NCBI RefSeq assembly: GCF_020921035.1
Contig: NC_063155.1
Span: forward strand, 30,435,294 to 30,499,293
Source of the DNA: Rhodamnia argentea
Lineage: Eukaryota; Streptophyta; Magnoliopsida; Myrtales; Myrtaceae
Reading direction: 5' to 3'
DNA length: 64,000 nucleotides
Part shown: piece by piece, positions 12,877-23,940 of the stretch
Numbering within the stretch: the first letter of the stretch is position 1
How the letters are laid out: every line of letters begins with the position of its first letter
Made by a program: the position numbers and the translations under genes
The notes under the pieces: generated by a model
Told to the model about the DNA's origin: nothing
Seen by the model: the letters and a program-made list of their open reading frames with translations, nothing else
Database searches by the model: none

Positions 12877-13000
12877 TTTCTCTCTGCTCAACCTCACTTC
12901 TCTTTTAGCAGAACAGAGGAGACAGATGGGTGTAAAGGTTGAGAAAACTTGTGGATGTAGTTTGAACTGCTTGTGGATGCAGCATGACCAATCTCCTAGA

Positions 13001-13010
13001 GTATATATAA
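13001..13010 (-). promoter_or_regulatory. TATA box of the laccase gene
   Basis: CTTATATATACTC on the minus strand, about 130 bp before the laccase ATG. This fits a 5' UTR of roughly 100 bases. Confidence 0.6.
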
Positions 13011-14730
13011 GCAAGTGTTCCTATCTAATGTGGAAGTGAAAATGCATAGTTTATTGCATAGAGAAGCTGGAACAGCTCCATATCATCGGTTGTTAGAACA
13101 ACTTTAGAGTAATGTCAAAGACAATCCACTTTTGACCTCCTTCCCCTTCAAGTCGAGCTTCCCATGTTGGGCAAAGTAATGTTACTCTCGTCTTATGCTC
13201 AATCACATTGTGGCGTTACTAAAAGTATTGGAAACAAGTTATAGCGTTTACTCCTGTTAATTATATTGAAGCGCAAAATTGATCGAAGATCACGGGGCAT
13301 TTCTAATAAGAGCACTCTTATTTATTTATTACATTTTTGAGTTGTGATGAAAACAATCAAATTTATTCAGTCTCATGTTTAGCAAGAGCCAGTGAGCAAA
13401 TATTATTATGCACCCAATTGAATCTAACTAGTAAAGTTGAGGTTGCTGCTTTGTTTTCTGTAGAAGGTTCTTATTGTTGTCATATCTCCTTCCAAAGTCC
13501 ATGTGTTGCAGCAGAAAACTCACTCTCAAGAGATATTCTCTTTAGTTGATCAGTAGGAAGTTTCTTTCTTGGGGTAAGAAATGTTTTTAAAAATGTTTTC
13601 TTAGTTACATAAATAGTATTATACAATGTTTATTAATTAGACATTTCTTGAGATTAAAGAAACTTGCTATATTACACCATAAAAGAACCACAAAGATGAA
13701 AATCTTAAGGTGGGGATGATGGTGAAGATCAACATCAAGAGAAAATTTGACATAACGGCACAAATCCCACGTCGAGAACGAACATAACCTGCGCACGAGA
13801 TGCCAAAACCGACCTCACGTCGACATAGTTACGACCAGATTTTCTTTTTTACCGCCGTCATTATCTTCGAGGGGTAATGTGGATAGTCCAGCCTGTTTAC
13901 TCAATGTAACTCAGTGGATCAAGATTGAAGCATGCATGGCACCGGCAGGTCATCGGATTGGGACATGTACTAACATTTACTTTTTTATTTTTGGAGTTCA
14001 AGGGGCGGCTTAACTTGGTCACAAAGAAATTATAAGATTGAAACCATCAAAGCTGTCGTTTTAATAGTTAGCTGGGAGGTTTCTGTGTAGTCTATTCTCG
14101 TCTTCATAGGGTAACAGGTCAAGGATGAATAGTGGGAACACCTAAGCGGACGCAAGTTTAGTTCAAGCAAACGAGCGAACTACTGTAGCTTACATGCCAA
14201 GGGTATCATATACTTCATAAATCTGCAGACAAAAAGCATTGTTTGGCATGGAGAAGAAGGAGGTCTCACTTTGCTTTCATGGATCGCCACGATACATAGG
14301 AAATGGACAGCCTGGTTGGACCGACTGATCTTCCTGTTGCTTGTCTAAACCCCACAAACCTACTCCCCTTCTGATGCAATCTCTCATTTTCACTGGGGTT
14401 GGAGGATCTCTCTTTCTCCAAGTCCAGGCTCATTTCTACCGTACCATTTTGCATGTTCCCAGGATTAAAATACTGAATCGCGTGGTAATATGTCCCAATT
14501 GATGCAAAGATCCCATATCTTCTTCATTATAAACATAAATTTTGTGTCGTAGTAGTTCCACAGATATTTGTTTGCATGGAGATGTCAAGTTTGGACACCT
14601 CTAGGATGCTCTCACTGGAGGATTAGCTGCAAGTTTAATCAACTCATGGATAAAAACATAAGCAAGTTAGAGGGTCGATGTACAAATGAGTTGTCAATGA
14701 GCACGAGGATTGTCATATTACGGAGAAAAT
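13011..14730. other. Intergenic DNA upstream of the laccase gene
   Basis: AT-rich, with no gene recognised. A 62-codon minus-strand ORF at 14266-14454 has no known domain and no support. Confidence 0.5.
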
Positions 14731-15020
14731 TATTGAATTAGTTCTAGACTAATTGTATGAGTGTCGATTCAGCCCTAAATTTTTCAGTTTTGCCAATTTA
14801 GTTCTAAACCTCTACACGAAATTTCAATACAATCATTCTGGTCAATTTTCGCAGGAGATCACAAACGTGGCAGTGTAGTCATCGCCATCTATCCTACGTG
14901 ACAAACTGCAAGGTTAGCAATTTCTGGGGAGAATTGGCTTGAAGGAATACATTGAAATTTCTCGAAAAGCTTTTTAGGGCTAAGTTGACAAATTTGAAAA
15001 GTTTATGATTGAATTGACAC

Positions 15021-15978
15021 GGGATAATTACCAAAACAGTTCTAAACCTATTGTAATTATGCCAATTCAGTTCTAATTTTTTTTGTCAGTTGAGTTTTAA
15101 ACCTTTTACATTCGGTCTACTTTGTCGGCTAGCACTAACGTGAATATTTTTTAATTTTCTCTTTCTTATTTTTTATTATAAAAAAAAGGGCGACGCCACT
15201 TAAAAAAAAAGAGTGACGCCATGTAGCACCGCCCGATAAAGTGGACTGAATTGGCACAATGTGTGCTGTGTTTGACACTCTCTTATATACGATCGATACG
15301 TGGTCGGCACTCCGGACATACCGGTAACATGCAAGTCTAGCATCTCGATACGCTATTTCGACAAATACGAGGTCAATTTTGAGTATTAAATTAGGGGTCA
15401 AAATGTAAATTTAACAAAATATATATACTTAACTCCCATACCTAGCCACGCCAAAATTACTATACCTAGCCAGCAAAAAAAAAAAAACCTAATTGTGAAT
15501 CCCTTACAGAAGAAGAAAAAGAAACTCACCATTGATAGTTTTATATAAAAACGCACATTTAATATATAACGTGTTCCAACATTTCGAAATTCGTTATTTT
15601 TAGAAAATGACGTGTCGATGTATCGTGTCTTGTCGCGTGTCGATGTTGGTGCTCGAGGTGGCCGGTTCCAGTTCGAGAACCGGCGGTTCCGGTTCCTATA
15701 AAAGGTGGAACCGCTGGTTCCCGTTCCGGTTCCCGTTCGGAACCGCCGGTTCCTAGGCCCAAGTCTCTTTTTCCCCGGGCCTCCTCCCTTTTTTTTTTTT
15801 TTTAAACAGTTGGAACCGTGGGCCCGGTCAACGGGTCGGTTCCGGGTCCATGGTTCCATTTGGCCATGTCTAGTTGGTGCTACTTATATTGCAAAAGGTT
15901 CAACTCGCAAAACAAAAAAAGTTTAGGATTGAATTGGCGGAATTGCAATAGGTTTACGATTATTTTAGTAATTTTCTC
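15021..15978. mobile_element. Non-autonomous MULE-type element, family 2, copy A (958 bp)
   Basis: Exact 9-bp target duplication AATTGACAC at 15012-15020 and 15979-15987. The ends are inverted relatives: left GGGATAATTACC..CCTATTGTAATTATGCCAAT, right (reverse) GAGAAAATTACT..CCTATTGCAATTCCGCCAAT. The interior has no transposase. A hAT-type element is inserted inside at 15653-15872. Confidence 0.85.
15653..15872. mobile_element. hAT-type MITE with exact 8-bp duplication (220 bp)
   Basis: Flanked by GTTGGTGC at 15645-15652 and 15873-15880. The ends read TCGAGGTGGCC and, in reverse, TAGACATGGCC, imperfect short inverted repeats of hAT style. The interior is filled with GGTTCCGGTTCC-type direct and inverted motifs plus a poly-T run, likely subterminal transposase-binding repeats. 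Confidence 0.85.
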
Positions 15979-15987
15979 AATTGACAC

Positions 15988-16546
15988 TCATACAATGTGT
16001 TAGGATTTGGAGCACAATTGCAACAAAGTAAAGTGTAAAAACGAGAAAGAGAAATCGAAACACAAGATTTTATCATGGTTCACCCTTAAACTAGAGTTAC
16101 GTTCAACAGATGATTTCACTATAATTAGCACATCGCACCTCTCGTTACATCCCTCAATTACAATAGAAAAACAATATATATAGTAGCAGCTATTCATAAG
16201 CCCAAACTCAAACTACTAATGGAAAAAATACGGGGCTTAAATCGTAAAAGCCCTCTGGTGTTGGGGAGTATGAACCACGTGCTTTCCTGTCGTTAGGGAA
16301 TATGAATCACACCCCAACACAATAAGATTAGGACCAATTGGATAATTTCCGCTCAAATGACGATTTATAATATATGTCAATTGTTTGCTTTGGCATGAAA
16401 AAAATGAGTTGTTTCTCGTCATGGGTGCAAATTATGAATATACGAGTATTGCCACGACTTACTTCGATTACACCAAGAGTTTGTTTAAGAAAAGTGATGT
16501 TACTATACATGTGGATTGTGGTTTTAAGCTTTCGAAGTCAATCCGA
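15988..16546. other. Left flank of the large MULE
   Basis: No gene recognised. This sequence resumes beyond 29428 on the other side of the element. Confidence 0.5.
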
Positions 16547-16555
16547 GCAGAAATG
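16547..16555. repeat. Left 9-bp target-site duplication of the large MULE
   Basis: GCAGAAATG, identical to 29420-29428 and immediately adjacent to the inverted terminus. Confidence 0.95.
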
Positions 16556-16850
16556 GGGCTTTTTTCCAAACCAGGTGGCCAAAACAAAGTAAATACCAAA
16601 TCGGGTGTTGACTTTTTTTATTTACCAAATCAGGTGTCGCTCGGCGGTCATAATGCCGAGCGACACCCGTCTCGGCAGTCCCACCGCCGATCGGCGGGAG
16701 CAGTGGTGGCCCGCCACCCGCTCGGCACTTATAGTGCCGAGCGGGTGTGCTGGTCGGCACCAAAAATGCCGAGCCGCTCCCGCTCGGCATTGTCGATGCC
16801 GAACGGCCGCCGCTCGGCATTTTTGGTGCCGAGCGGGTGCCCAATCCACC
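16556..16850 (+). repeat. Left long terminal inverted repeat of the large MULE
   Basis: The first 22 bases equal the reverse complement of the right end, and similarity continues for about 130 bp. Inward it becomes a series of palindromic modules of the form GCTCGGCAcTTATAgTGCCGAGC, with centres at about 16650, 16732, 16762, 16790 and 16825. Confidence 0.9.
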
Positions 16851-16860
16851 CCCCACCCAC

Positions 16861-19060
16861 CCCACCCCACCCCACACATTGGGCACACAACGTAACATAT
16901 GTTGGTGCTTTGGGACAAATTTTAGGGGGTGCAATTGTCTTGACAGTGGATGATATGGAAATATCCCCCGTTTACGGAAAACGTCTCTCTCACAGAGAGG
17001 GAATGATTCGAGAGTAAAAAGACGAAAATGGGGTCATTCCCGAGAAGTGAGCTTGGGTTGATATGTGAATGATGGAAGCTAAATGGGCAAAAAGGTAATT
17101 TTCGTATGTGCATGCATTTGGCTGGGTCGGGGGTATCCTGGCACTCCAAAGGGCTAGGTGATTACGAAAATTCACGTGTAATTGACTAATCTTAGGGAAC
17201 CAAACTCTTAGCTAGGGATGAAGCTTGAATTCATTTGAACAAAAAAAAAAATCACGCGACAAACTAAGAAGTCTCATAAGCAATCGGCTGATTTAACAAC
17301 CCGTGGATTAAGGGGATAGCGATTTCGGCGCGTCGCGAGAATTCTTATAATTATGTATGTGTATGTAGCCACCGATATCACACGAAAGCATATGATATTC
17401 ATGCCTCATGTTTGAATGAGGAGGGGCGCAAAAAATAAAAAAATAAAAAGGCATTCTCTTGTCGAATGAGACTCTCATCACTTGCACGAGCCTCCGAGAA
17501 ACCAAGCAAAGGATTACCCAAAAAAAAAGGAAAAAGAAAAAAAAAGATGCCTCTTAGGCTATTCAAAGAATGGCTTCTTCAGAACATGCAATTTGCAATT
17601 TTTTTATTTTATTTTAATCATGTTTTGTCAATCAATAGTTACCGAAGTACTTTCTTGTGTAAGTGGAGCAAAAAAAACATGGCTGGTGAACAAACCGAAA
17701 AGTTCAATGTACATGATATTGAAGAGATTAATTTACATCGAAAGGACATTAAGGCAGTCTTTTATCTTTTTGGGGGGTTGGTCGAAGTTCATTTTAGTAC
17801 TTGGAAAGAGGCAAATTTCGCGAGCCGATGTTGACTTTTTGAGTAGACCATAAAGCTCATTAGGGTTCAAGTCATTGTCTAGCTTACGTGGATTGGAGTA
17901 ATCTCGTATTAAACAACAGATCGGGGTGTGGAGCGATATAAGATGGATTCCGAATACGATGTTTGCTACGTTTTAGGAAGAATCTTGAGGAGATTAGTGA
18001 CCGCGGAACGACTAGAACCGCTCTTCTTCCCACTTAAAATTGATTAGAAAGCGTAGGGTGGGTAGAACAAAATAGATGTTGTTAGAGAAATTGTTAGATA
18101 AATGCTTTCAGTTAATGGTTGGAATATATGAAAGCGGGGACAAGAAAAGTCCCGAGGTAGATAGACAATAATGATTTGGGGCTATTGAGGTCGTCTCTTT
18201 GCTCATCCCTTTTATGCTCATGGTTTGAGCATTTTCTTATTTCTTCCATTCTTCACCCTCGTCCACTTCTGGTTCTTAGTCCTCCTCTTCTTCTTCTGCC
18301 CCGTGGGAGTAAAGCCTTCCCCATTCGTGTCGGGTTTTCCAATCTCGGGTTGACAATCCTCGCAGAACCAAAGAACGTCCCCATGGAAAACTACGGTCTC
18401 TAGGCAATAACTGAAAAACAGATAAAAAAAAATGAGGCCGACATTCCAAATTTATAACAGCGAACATTCTCTTGCATGCATGCATACGAGAATGCACATG
18501 TATCATTATGTGATGTAATTATAGAGGGTGTGAGGGGCGAACTTACCGGTGGACAGCGTATTCCTTACGGTCGTTACGGTAGATCAAAGTTTCCTCAAAA
18601 CCGGTATCTCCGCATTGGAGGCGCACAATCGCCCGCACGAACATAAAATCAGGGTAGACCTCAAACCTTATTTGGAATTTTAGGCATTTAAAAATGTACG
18701 GCCTTTAAAACCGATCAACCTAATTCACACAAAATGGAAACCAAAATTGTGATGGTTGTGAAAAACAGCGATAATGAATGAACCTTTACGAGAAATTAAC
18801 GACGAAAAGTCTAGGACGGCCGGAGTATGCGTACCATTTCCTTATTTGGATTCACCGCCACGAACGTAGAATCCCCGTCCTGGCCGTGGCGGGAGGGGTA
18901 CTCGCCACGCTCGGCGGGTCGGTCTTGTTGGACGAGAGAATCCATCCTATCCTTCCTTTTTTTCACGAAGCACTTAAGAATGAGAGAAAAATAACTGGGA
19001 CTAACTTCGTTTTTGCGCTCCAACTTTGAATTCCTTCCCATCCACTTTATCTTGCGAGAT
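16861..19060. other. MULE interior, 3' of the transposase; no gene recognised
   Basis: Between the left terminus and the GC-rich hairpins. Short ORFs only. It may be 3' flanking DNA of the transposase unit or captured sequence too diverged to name. Confidence 0.5.
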
Positions 19061-19087
19061 TTGGGGGAGGCCCTCCCGGCTTTGCAG

Positions 19088-19214
19088 CCCGTATTTGGGG
19101 GAGGCCCCCCCCCCCGCGGCGCCCTGCAGACTTGGGGTGCTGCGGGGCGGGCCCGCCTGCGGCACCCCCACGGGCTGCGGGCGCCGCGGCGGGGGGGCCC
19201 TCCTCCAAATACGG

Positions 19215-19215
<1 letters not shown>
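19088..19215. repeat. GC-rich foldback (128 bp)
   Basis: The left arm starts CCCGTATTTGGGGGAGG and runs into CCGCGGCGCCC. The right arm is its near reverse complement, ending CCAAATACGGG. A GA dinucleotide tract follows at 19216-19250, and another at about 19290-19318. Confidence 0.85.
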
Positions 19216-19254
<39 letters not shown>

Positions 19255-19294
19255 GTGAGAGTGAGAGGTCATGTCACTTCAAATTTGAGAGAGT

Positions 19295-19329
<35 letters not shown>

Positions 19330-19344
19330 GGAGAGGTCATGCTA

Positions 19345-19413
19345 CATTATTGGCACAAAACCGAGTACTTGGTTGGGGGAGCCTCCCTCAACCAAGTACG
19401 TTGCAGTGCCAAT
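19345..19413. repeat. Short hairpin with nested inverted repeats
   Basis: The inner palindrome at 19365-19399 has GTACTTGGTTG and CAACCAAGTAC. The outer arms read CATTATTGGCA and TGCCAATAATG. Confidence 0.85.
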
Positions 19414-19888
19414 AATGGCACCGCATGAAAAAATAAACAAAAAAGGTAGTACGTTGCGGTGCCGGCAATGGCACTGCAAAGACTTATGGGAGGCCCGCCC
19501 TACACCTTATTGTGTGCGGGCACGTAGCTTTCGCATTGCGTCGCACACCGGGGGCGTTGCGGCGCCATTCACGGGTTTGAGTAATTTAGTTTGAAGTATT
19601 CTCTTTTTGCATTTGAAAAGTCCATGATGCCCAAGTTTTTTGGCTCCATACGAGGTGGGAAGGGATACTCCGACGACGTGTATGTGTGCAATTACATGTA
19701 GCAATTATATGTGCACAAAGTAGGAAACTATTGGCCGTATATTAATTAAGTAATTATATGTACACATAAATGATGAAATATCGCGCAATTGAGATATGGT
19801 AATGTCACAAAAAAAAATTACACATGGTTACGCGATCTATTACAAAAGTGTCGACAAACTATTTTACATAATTGGCACTAACCGGCAT

Positions 19889-22538
19889 CTAATCCCGAGC
19901 CGATCCGTGCGCACATGTTTGCCTGTTGTGCCCTGATTTCCCGCAGTTCGTGCAATGGTTACGCGAATCGCTCTTGCTCGGGGTTCTCCGGTCCATCTCA
20001 TTACGTATCCGAGATGCACGAGGCCTTCCTTTCTTCCTAATACGCCTTTGATCCGGAACTAATGGCAACTCATTAGCTTTATCCCGGTAGTCATGATGCC
20101 CTAACGGATGAAACATGTACCGATAGCACTGAAGGGTTTTGTCCAACGTATAGCATTCATCTACGAACCCGGTGTAATCAATTGCATGTAGTTGGCATAC
20201 TGCAATTACGTGGGAACAAGGAAGTTTCAACTGTTCAAATTTCCCACATGTGCATGTTCGCTCGTGTAGATGCACTTTGTATTTGTTGCCCCCGGATCCT
20301 CTAGTTCTATCACGTGCAGTTTTCACTTCGTAAATCCCTCTTTCAGAGTCGAAACATCTTACCCGATGCCTCTTTGCCTTTTCGCTATTTTTGTGGAGCG
20401 TTTCACCCGCAATTTGCGTAAATTGCCATTGGTTGGCCTTCTGCATCGTGTACATCGTTCTCCTCGTGTCAAAATAATGAGACAACCGGTAGAATATCTT
20501 TTCCACCATGGCTGTTATTGGCAAACCACGAACGGGTTTCAGCATCCCGTTGACCGATTCAACCAAATTTGTGGTCATCGACCCATATCTCTTCCCTCCA
20601 TCATAAGCCTTTGTCCATTTCTCCCTTGGAATCTGATCACACCATTCAGCTGTGGGTTGATCGACCTCCCTAATTCGGCTCATGATGAAATCGAACTTCC
20701 GTCGTTGATTCGCGTAAGCTGCACATTACAACAATAATCAGTACAGTACATTATAGTAAAATTTTGTAAAAAGTTTTGAGGTGAGAATTCACAAAATTTA
20801 ACATTTACCTGCCATTTGAACATGTTTTATCCCGTCGGCATTTTTGAAATATTTTTTGTAGTTCTCGACAATATGAAGAATGCAATATCTATGGTGGGCA
20901 TGTGGAGGACGCCACCGTGCTGTCTGCATTGCTTGTTGAATCCCGATATGTCTGTCTGATATCACACAAATATCATCCCTTCTGGTGACATATCTCCGCA
21001 GCATATTCATAAACCACCGCCAGTTGTCAACATTTTCCCTATCAACCACAGCAAATGCCAATGGGAAATTATGATTATTCCCATCAAGTGAGACCGCACA
21101 AAGGAGCGTTCCTCGGTATTTTCCATACAAGAAAGTACCGTCGACAAATATAACAGGCCGACAACTTTTGAAACCTTCAATTGTTTGCCTAAAAGTCCAA
21201 AACATGCGGTCGAAAACCGTGCGGCTCTCATCCTCGGCCATGCGTTCCTCGATCACGAAATGAGAACCTGGATTCTCTTTCATCATTGCGTTCATGTACC
21301 TCCTCAACTTACCATATGACTCATCCCATCCGCCAAATTCTTTGGCAATCGCCAATTGTTTGGCCTTCCGGATTTTACGGTAAGTAGGTTGGAAGTTAAG
21401 CTTGTCTTGAATCTCCGCCATGATCGCCTTGATTTTGATATCCGGTTGGGCGGAGACCATTTGTTGGATGAAGCTGCATATGTACATTTGATCGAGGTGC
21501 GGATGATCTGCAGATGCATGTATATTACTGCATGTATGTGGGCCATTATACTTACTTATTTTCCAAAACATGCCACCCACTTTTGTGATCGCGCGGAGCC
21601 TCCAGCCACATGGTCCATTCGGATTACCACACTTGATGACATATTCTCTCTTCTTCGTGGTATCATAGCAAAACCTATGATTTCTTCTCATTGAGTACTC
21701 CTTGGCGCCTAGTCGTACCGCATCCCGTGATGGAAAAAGCTGCCCAACAGCAAATTCTTTCGACGGATCAAATACCGTACCGCCCGACTTTGCTCTTGTA
21801 TCGTCTTGCATCATATCAAAGTCGATCTCCGAGTAGGGCGGTGGATGTACCAATGGTTGAATGGGGTTACTATCTTTGCGTGTTATAGTAACTCTCCATA
21901 TTGTCGATTCAATGACTTCGGCATCACTATCATCCTTGTCCATCCAACTATCATCGTCTTCATCGCTAGCCTCATCATGGTCATTATCATCATTATCACC
22001 ATCATCATCATTATTATCGTTATTATCATCGGACTCACCCGGTCGATTACGCACAGCAACATCTTGTCCCGCTTGTTCTTCTTCTTCTGCTCCTTCTTGT
22101 TCTTGTTCTTCGCTCCTTCTTGTTCTTCTTCTTCTCCTTCTTGTTCTTCTTCTTCGCTCCTTCTTGTTCTTCTTCTTCTTCACAAACATTGGACCCTTCC
22201 CCCGTATGATAATCATGTATCACCTGGTGTTCATCTACAATGACATAAAACACTAGAAACCCCATTCCAGCAGATCGATTGGCAAATTGCTGGATCATCC
22301 CAACGATATTGTCATCACGCACGTCCATTATATCATACACGACAAACCCTTGTGTGACATTTGGGCATCTATAGATGATGCTATGAATATACTGATTTCC
22401 CGTAATATTCAACGCGCTCTCAATCGTAGCACGTAATGCATCTAATGTCCATATGTTTGCAAACGCGAAGTAGGTGGATTCTCCGCCTTCGTAATCAGCT
22501 CCATAATCTTTTTGCACTATTCTACCTCCCCAATGCAA
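19889..22538 (-). CDS. MURA-type Mutator transposase of the large MULE, two exons plus N-terminal frame
   Basis: Exon 2 is 20718-19889 and exon 1 runs down to 20819; the junction restores QMA-AYANQRRKFDF. From the N-terminus: a MuDR N-terminal-like piece (HWGGRIVQ, about 22538-22210); a Lys/Glu tract and acidic stretch; the zinc-binding region CGNPNGPCGWRLRA; the DDE catalytic core (PVIFVDGTFLYGKYRG with the first Asp, CVISDRHIGIQQA with the second, candidate Glu in NLVESVNGML); a SWIM finger (CTCGKFEQLKLPCSHVIAVC); and a terminal CCHC knuckle (CTNCGKSGHNRQTC). The N-terminal piece and the catalytic body lie in different frames, and the switch falls in a GAA-rich minisatellite at about 22080-22200. 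No ATG is in frame at 22538, so the true start may also be damaged. Confidence 0.88.
22075..22190. repeat. GAA-rich minisatellite in the transposase gene
   Basis: On the minus strand there are about five units of the type GAAGAAGAAGAACAAGAAGG with 21-24-bp spacing. Units that are not multiples of three change the reading frame. Confidence 0.85.
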
Positions 22539-22559
22539 AATCGCAATGAGATGTAGACG

Positions 22560-23240
22560 CCATTACGCTAAAGAAATTATAAATTATTTGGCGGCTACAT
22601 TTTACGAAACATTACAACAACCAATATATCAAATGAAATAAACATCCTTCTATAGCCATAAAAATTATGCTAAAGAAATGTTTACAAAATTAAAATTCAA
22701 TGAATTTTAAATATTGTAATTATTTCACGTATAAATAACAATCCAAAAAAATAAATCTATACTTCGTAAACTGTAAAAAATAGGTACAACAAAATTAACC
22801 TCGAAATATCGATGGAGAGCACGTGCCGAATGAATATTTCTTAACTCCCAAGACAATGCACCGAGCAACAACGTTGGCTTGGGACAAAATCACAACTTCG
22901 GGGAAAAAATTTCATAAATTAATTTCAATATGACGTAGATATTAATAAAAAATATATAAAACACACACTGTAATATACACTTATCGAAGCAACAGAGAGG
23001 GCAACAATTTCTGAGCCCAGGCAAGCGAGAGGATGTTAGTGTGAAATAGAGGAAGTGCGAGAGTTGGAGCACGAGAGAGGGAAAGCGCAAGAGTGATATG
23101 AGAATGAGAGAGTAAGAGAGAGGGGAGCTTTAGGCGTGCTTTAAACACAGTCGAAGAGAAGCTGTAGCACCCGTGAAGGAGGTAGGACGGCAATAACACC
23201 ACAATGAGGTTACAAAAATAGGGGGTGGGAGGCACCCCCT
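22560..23240. other. AT-rich leader between the divergent MULE genes
   Basis: Upstream region of the transposase. No gene recognised. Confidence 0.5.
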
Positions 23241-23323
23241 CCTACAGCCACAATAATGGCGCAGGGGAGGGCCCCCCATTTCCGGCGCCATTATGGCGGC
23301 CGAAAGGGGGGGCCTCCCCCTCT

Positions 23324-23637
23324 CCCTAGGGCTGCGGCGCCATGCTGCAGCCTAGGGGGCCCTCCCTACCTCTGCCGGCGCCATAATGGCGCTGCAGGGG
23401 AGGGGGAGGCCGGGCCCCCCCTCCCCCACGCAATCGGACCGCCGAGCGGGGGCCCCCTCCCCGCCCGCAGCGGGCGGGGGCCCCCTGCCCGCCTGCAGCG
23501 AGGCGGGGCCCGCTCGGCGATCATCTTGCCGAGCGGAGGGGGGCCCGGCCTCCCCCTCCCCCTGCAGCGCCATAATGGCGCTGCAGAGGTAGGGGGAGGT
23601 CCCCCCTAGGCTGCAGCATGGCGCTGCAGCCCTAGGG
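23324..23637. repeat. 314-bp GC-rich long inverted repeat between transposase and PMD gene
   Basis: The left arm starts CCCTAGGGCTGCGGCGCCAT. The right arm, read in reverse, starts CCCTAGGGCTGCAGCGCCAT and matches for about 150 bp with few differences. The arms meet near 23480 at a CCCGCCCGCAGCGGGCGGG-like centre. Each arm also holds small palindromes (CGCCATAATGGCG; in the right arm a CTCGGCGATCATCTTGCCGAG module like those of the MULE ends). Further CGCCAATAATGGCGC motifs flank it at about 23240-23310 and 23660-23750. Confidence 0.9.
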
Positions 23638-23940
23638 AGTGGGTTGCCCCCCACCCTCTAATTTTGCGGCGCCAATAATGGCGCTGCAGGCCATAGGGGA
23701 GGGGGGCTGCCCCTCCACATGAGCTGCAGCGCCAATAATGGTACTGCGGCCATGGGGGCGTCTGCGGCGCTTTCACGGGCGTTGCAGAGTGTCCTTCGGC
23801 TCCGCTTTTTTAAGTAGAGGCGAGTGCTCTCATTTCTCATCATCGACTATATTTCTTCGATTGATTACTCAACTCTCGTGCTCTTCCTCGATTACTTATC
23901 GAAGTTACGAATTTTTAGCATTCTTCACAATTTCGTTGAA

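Larger units (their letters stand above)
14731..16000. mobile_element. Degenerate outer DNA element hosting a nested insertion
   Basis: Left part has GACTAATTGTATGAGTGTCG near 14750-14775. The inverse of TTGTATGAGTGTCAATTCA occurs at the right side and is split by the 15021-15978 insertion (GATTGAATTGACAC before it, TCATACAATG after it). It therefore looks like an older family-2 relative whose right inverted end was hit by a younger element. Outer borders are approximate. Confidence 0.5.

Noticed and set aside
14266-14454. 62-codon minus-strand ORF
   Set aside because: No domain, no splice partners and no conserved neighbour.
15398-15859. 153-codon ORF with Arg/Asn-rich repeats
   Set aside because: It is a translation of GGTTCC repeats inside the hAT-type MITE.
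16385-17017. 210-codon plus-strand ORF and overlapping ORFs with repeated SAERHP-like peptides
   Set aside because: These are translations of the palindromic modules in the MULE terminus; both strands and all frames are open because of the repeat.
23256-23654. Several Pro/Gly-rich ORFs on both strands
   Set aside because: They translate the GC-rich foldback; composition only.
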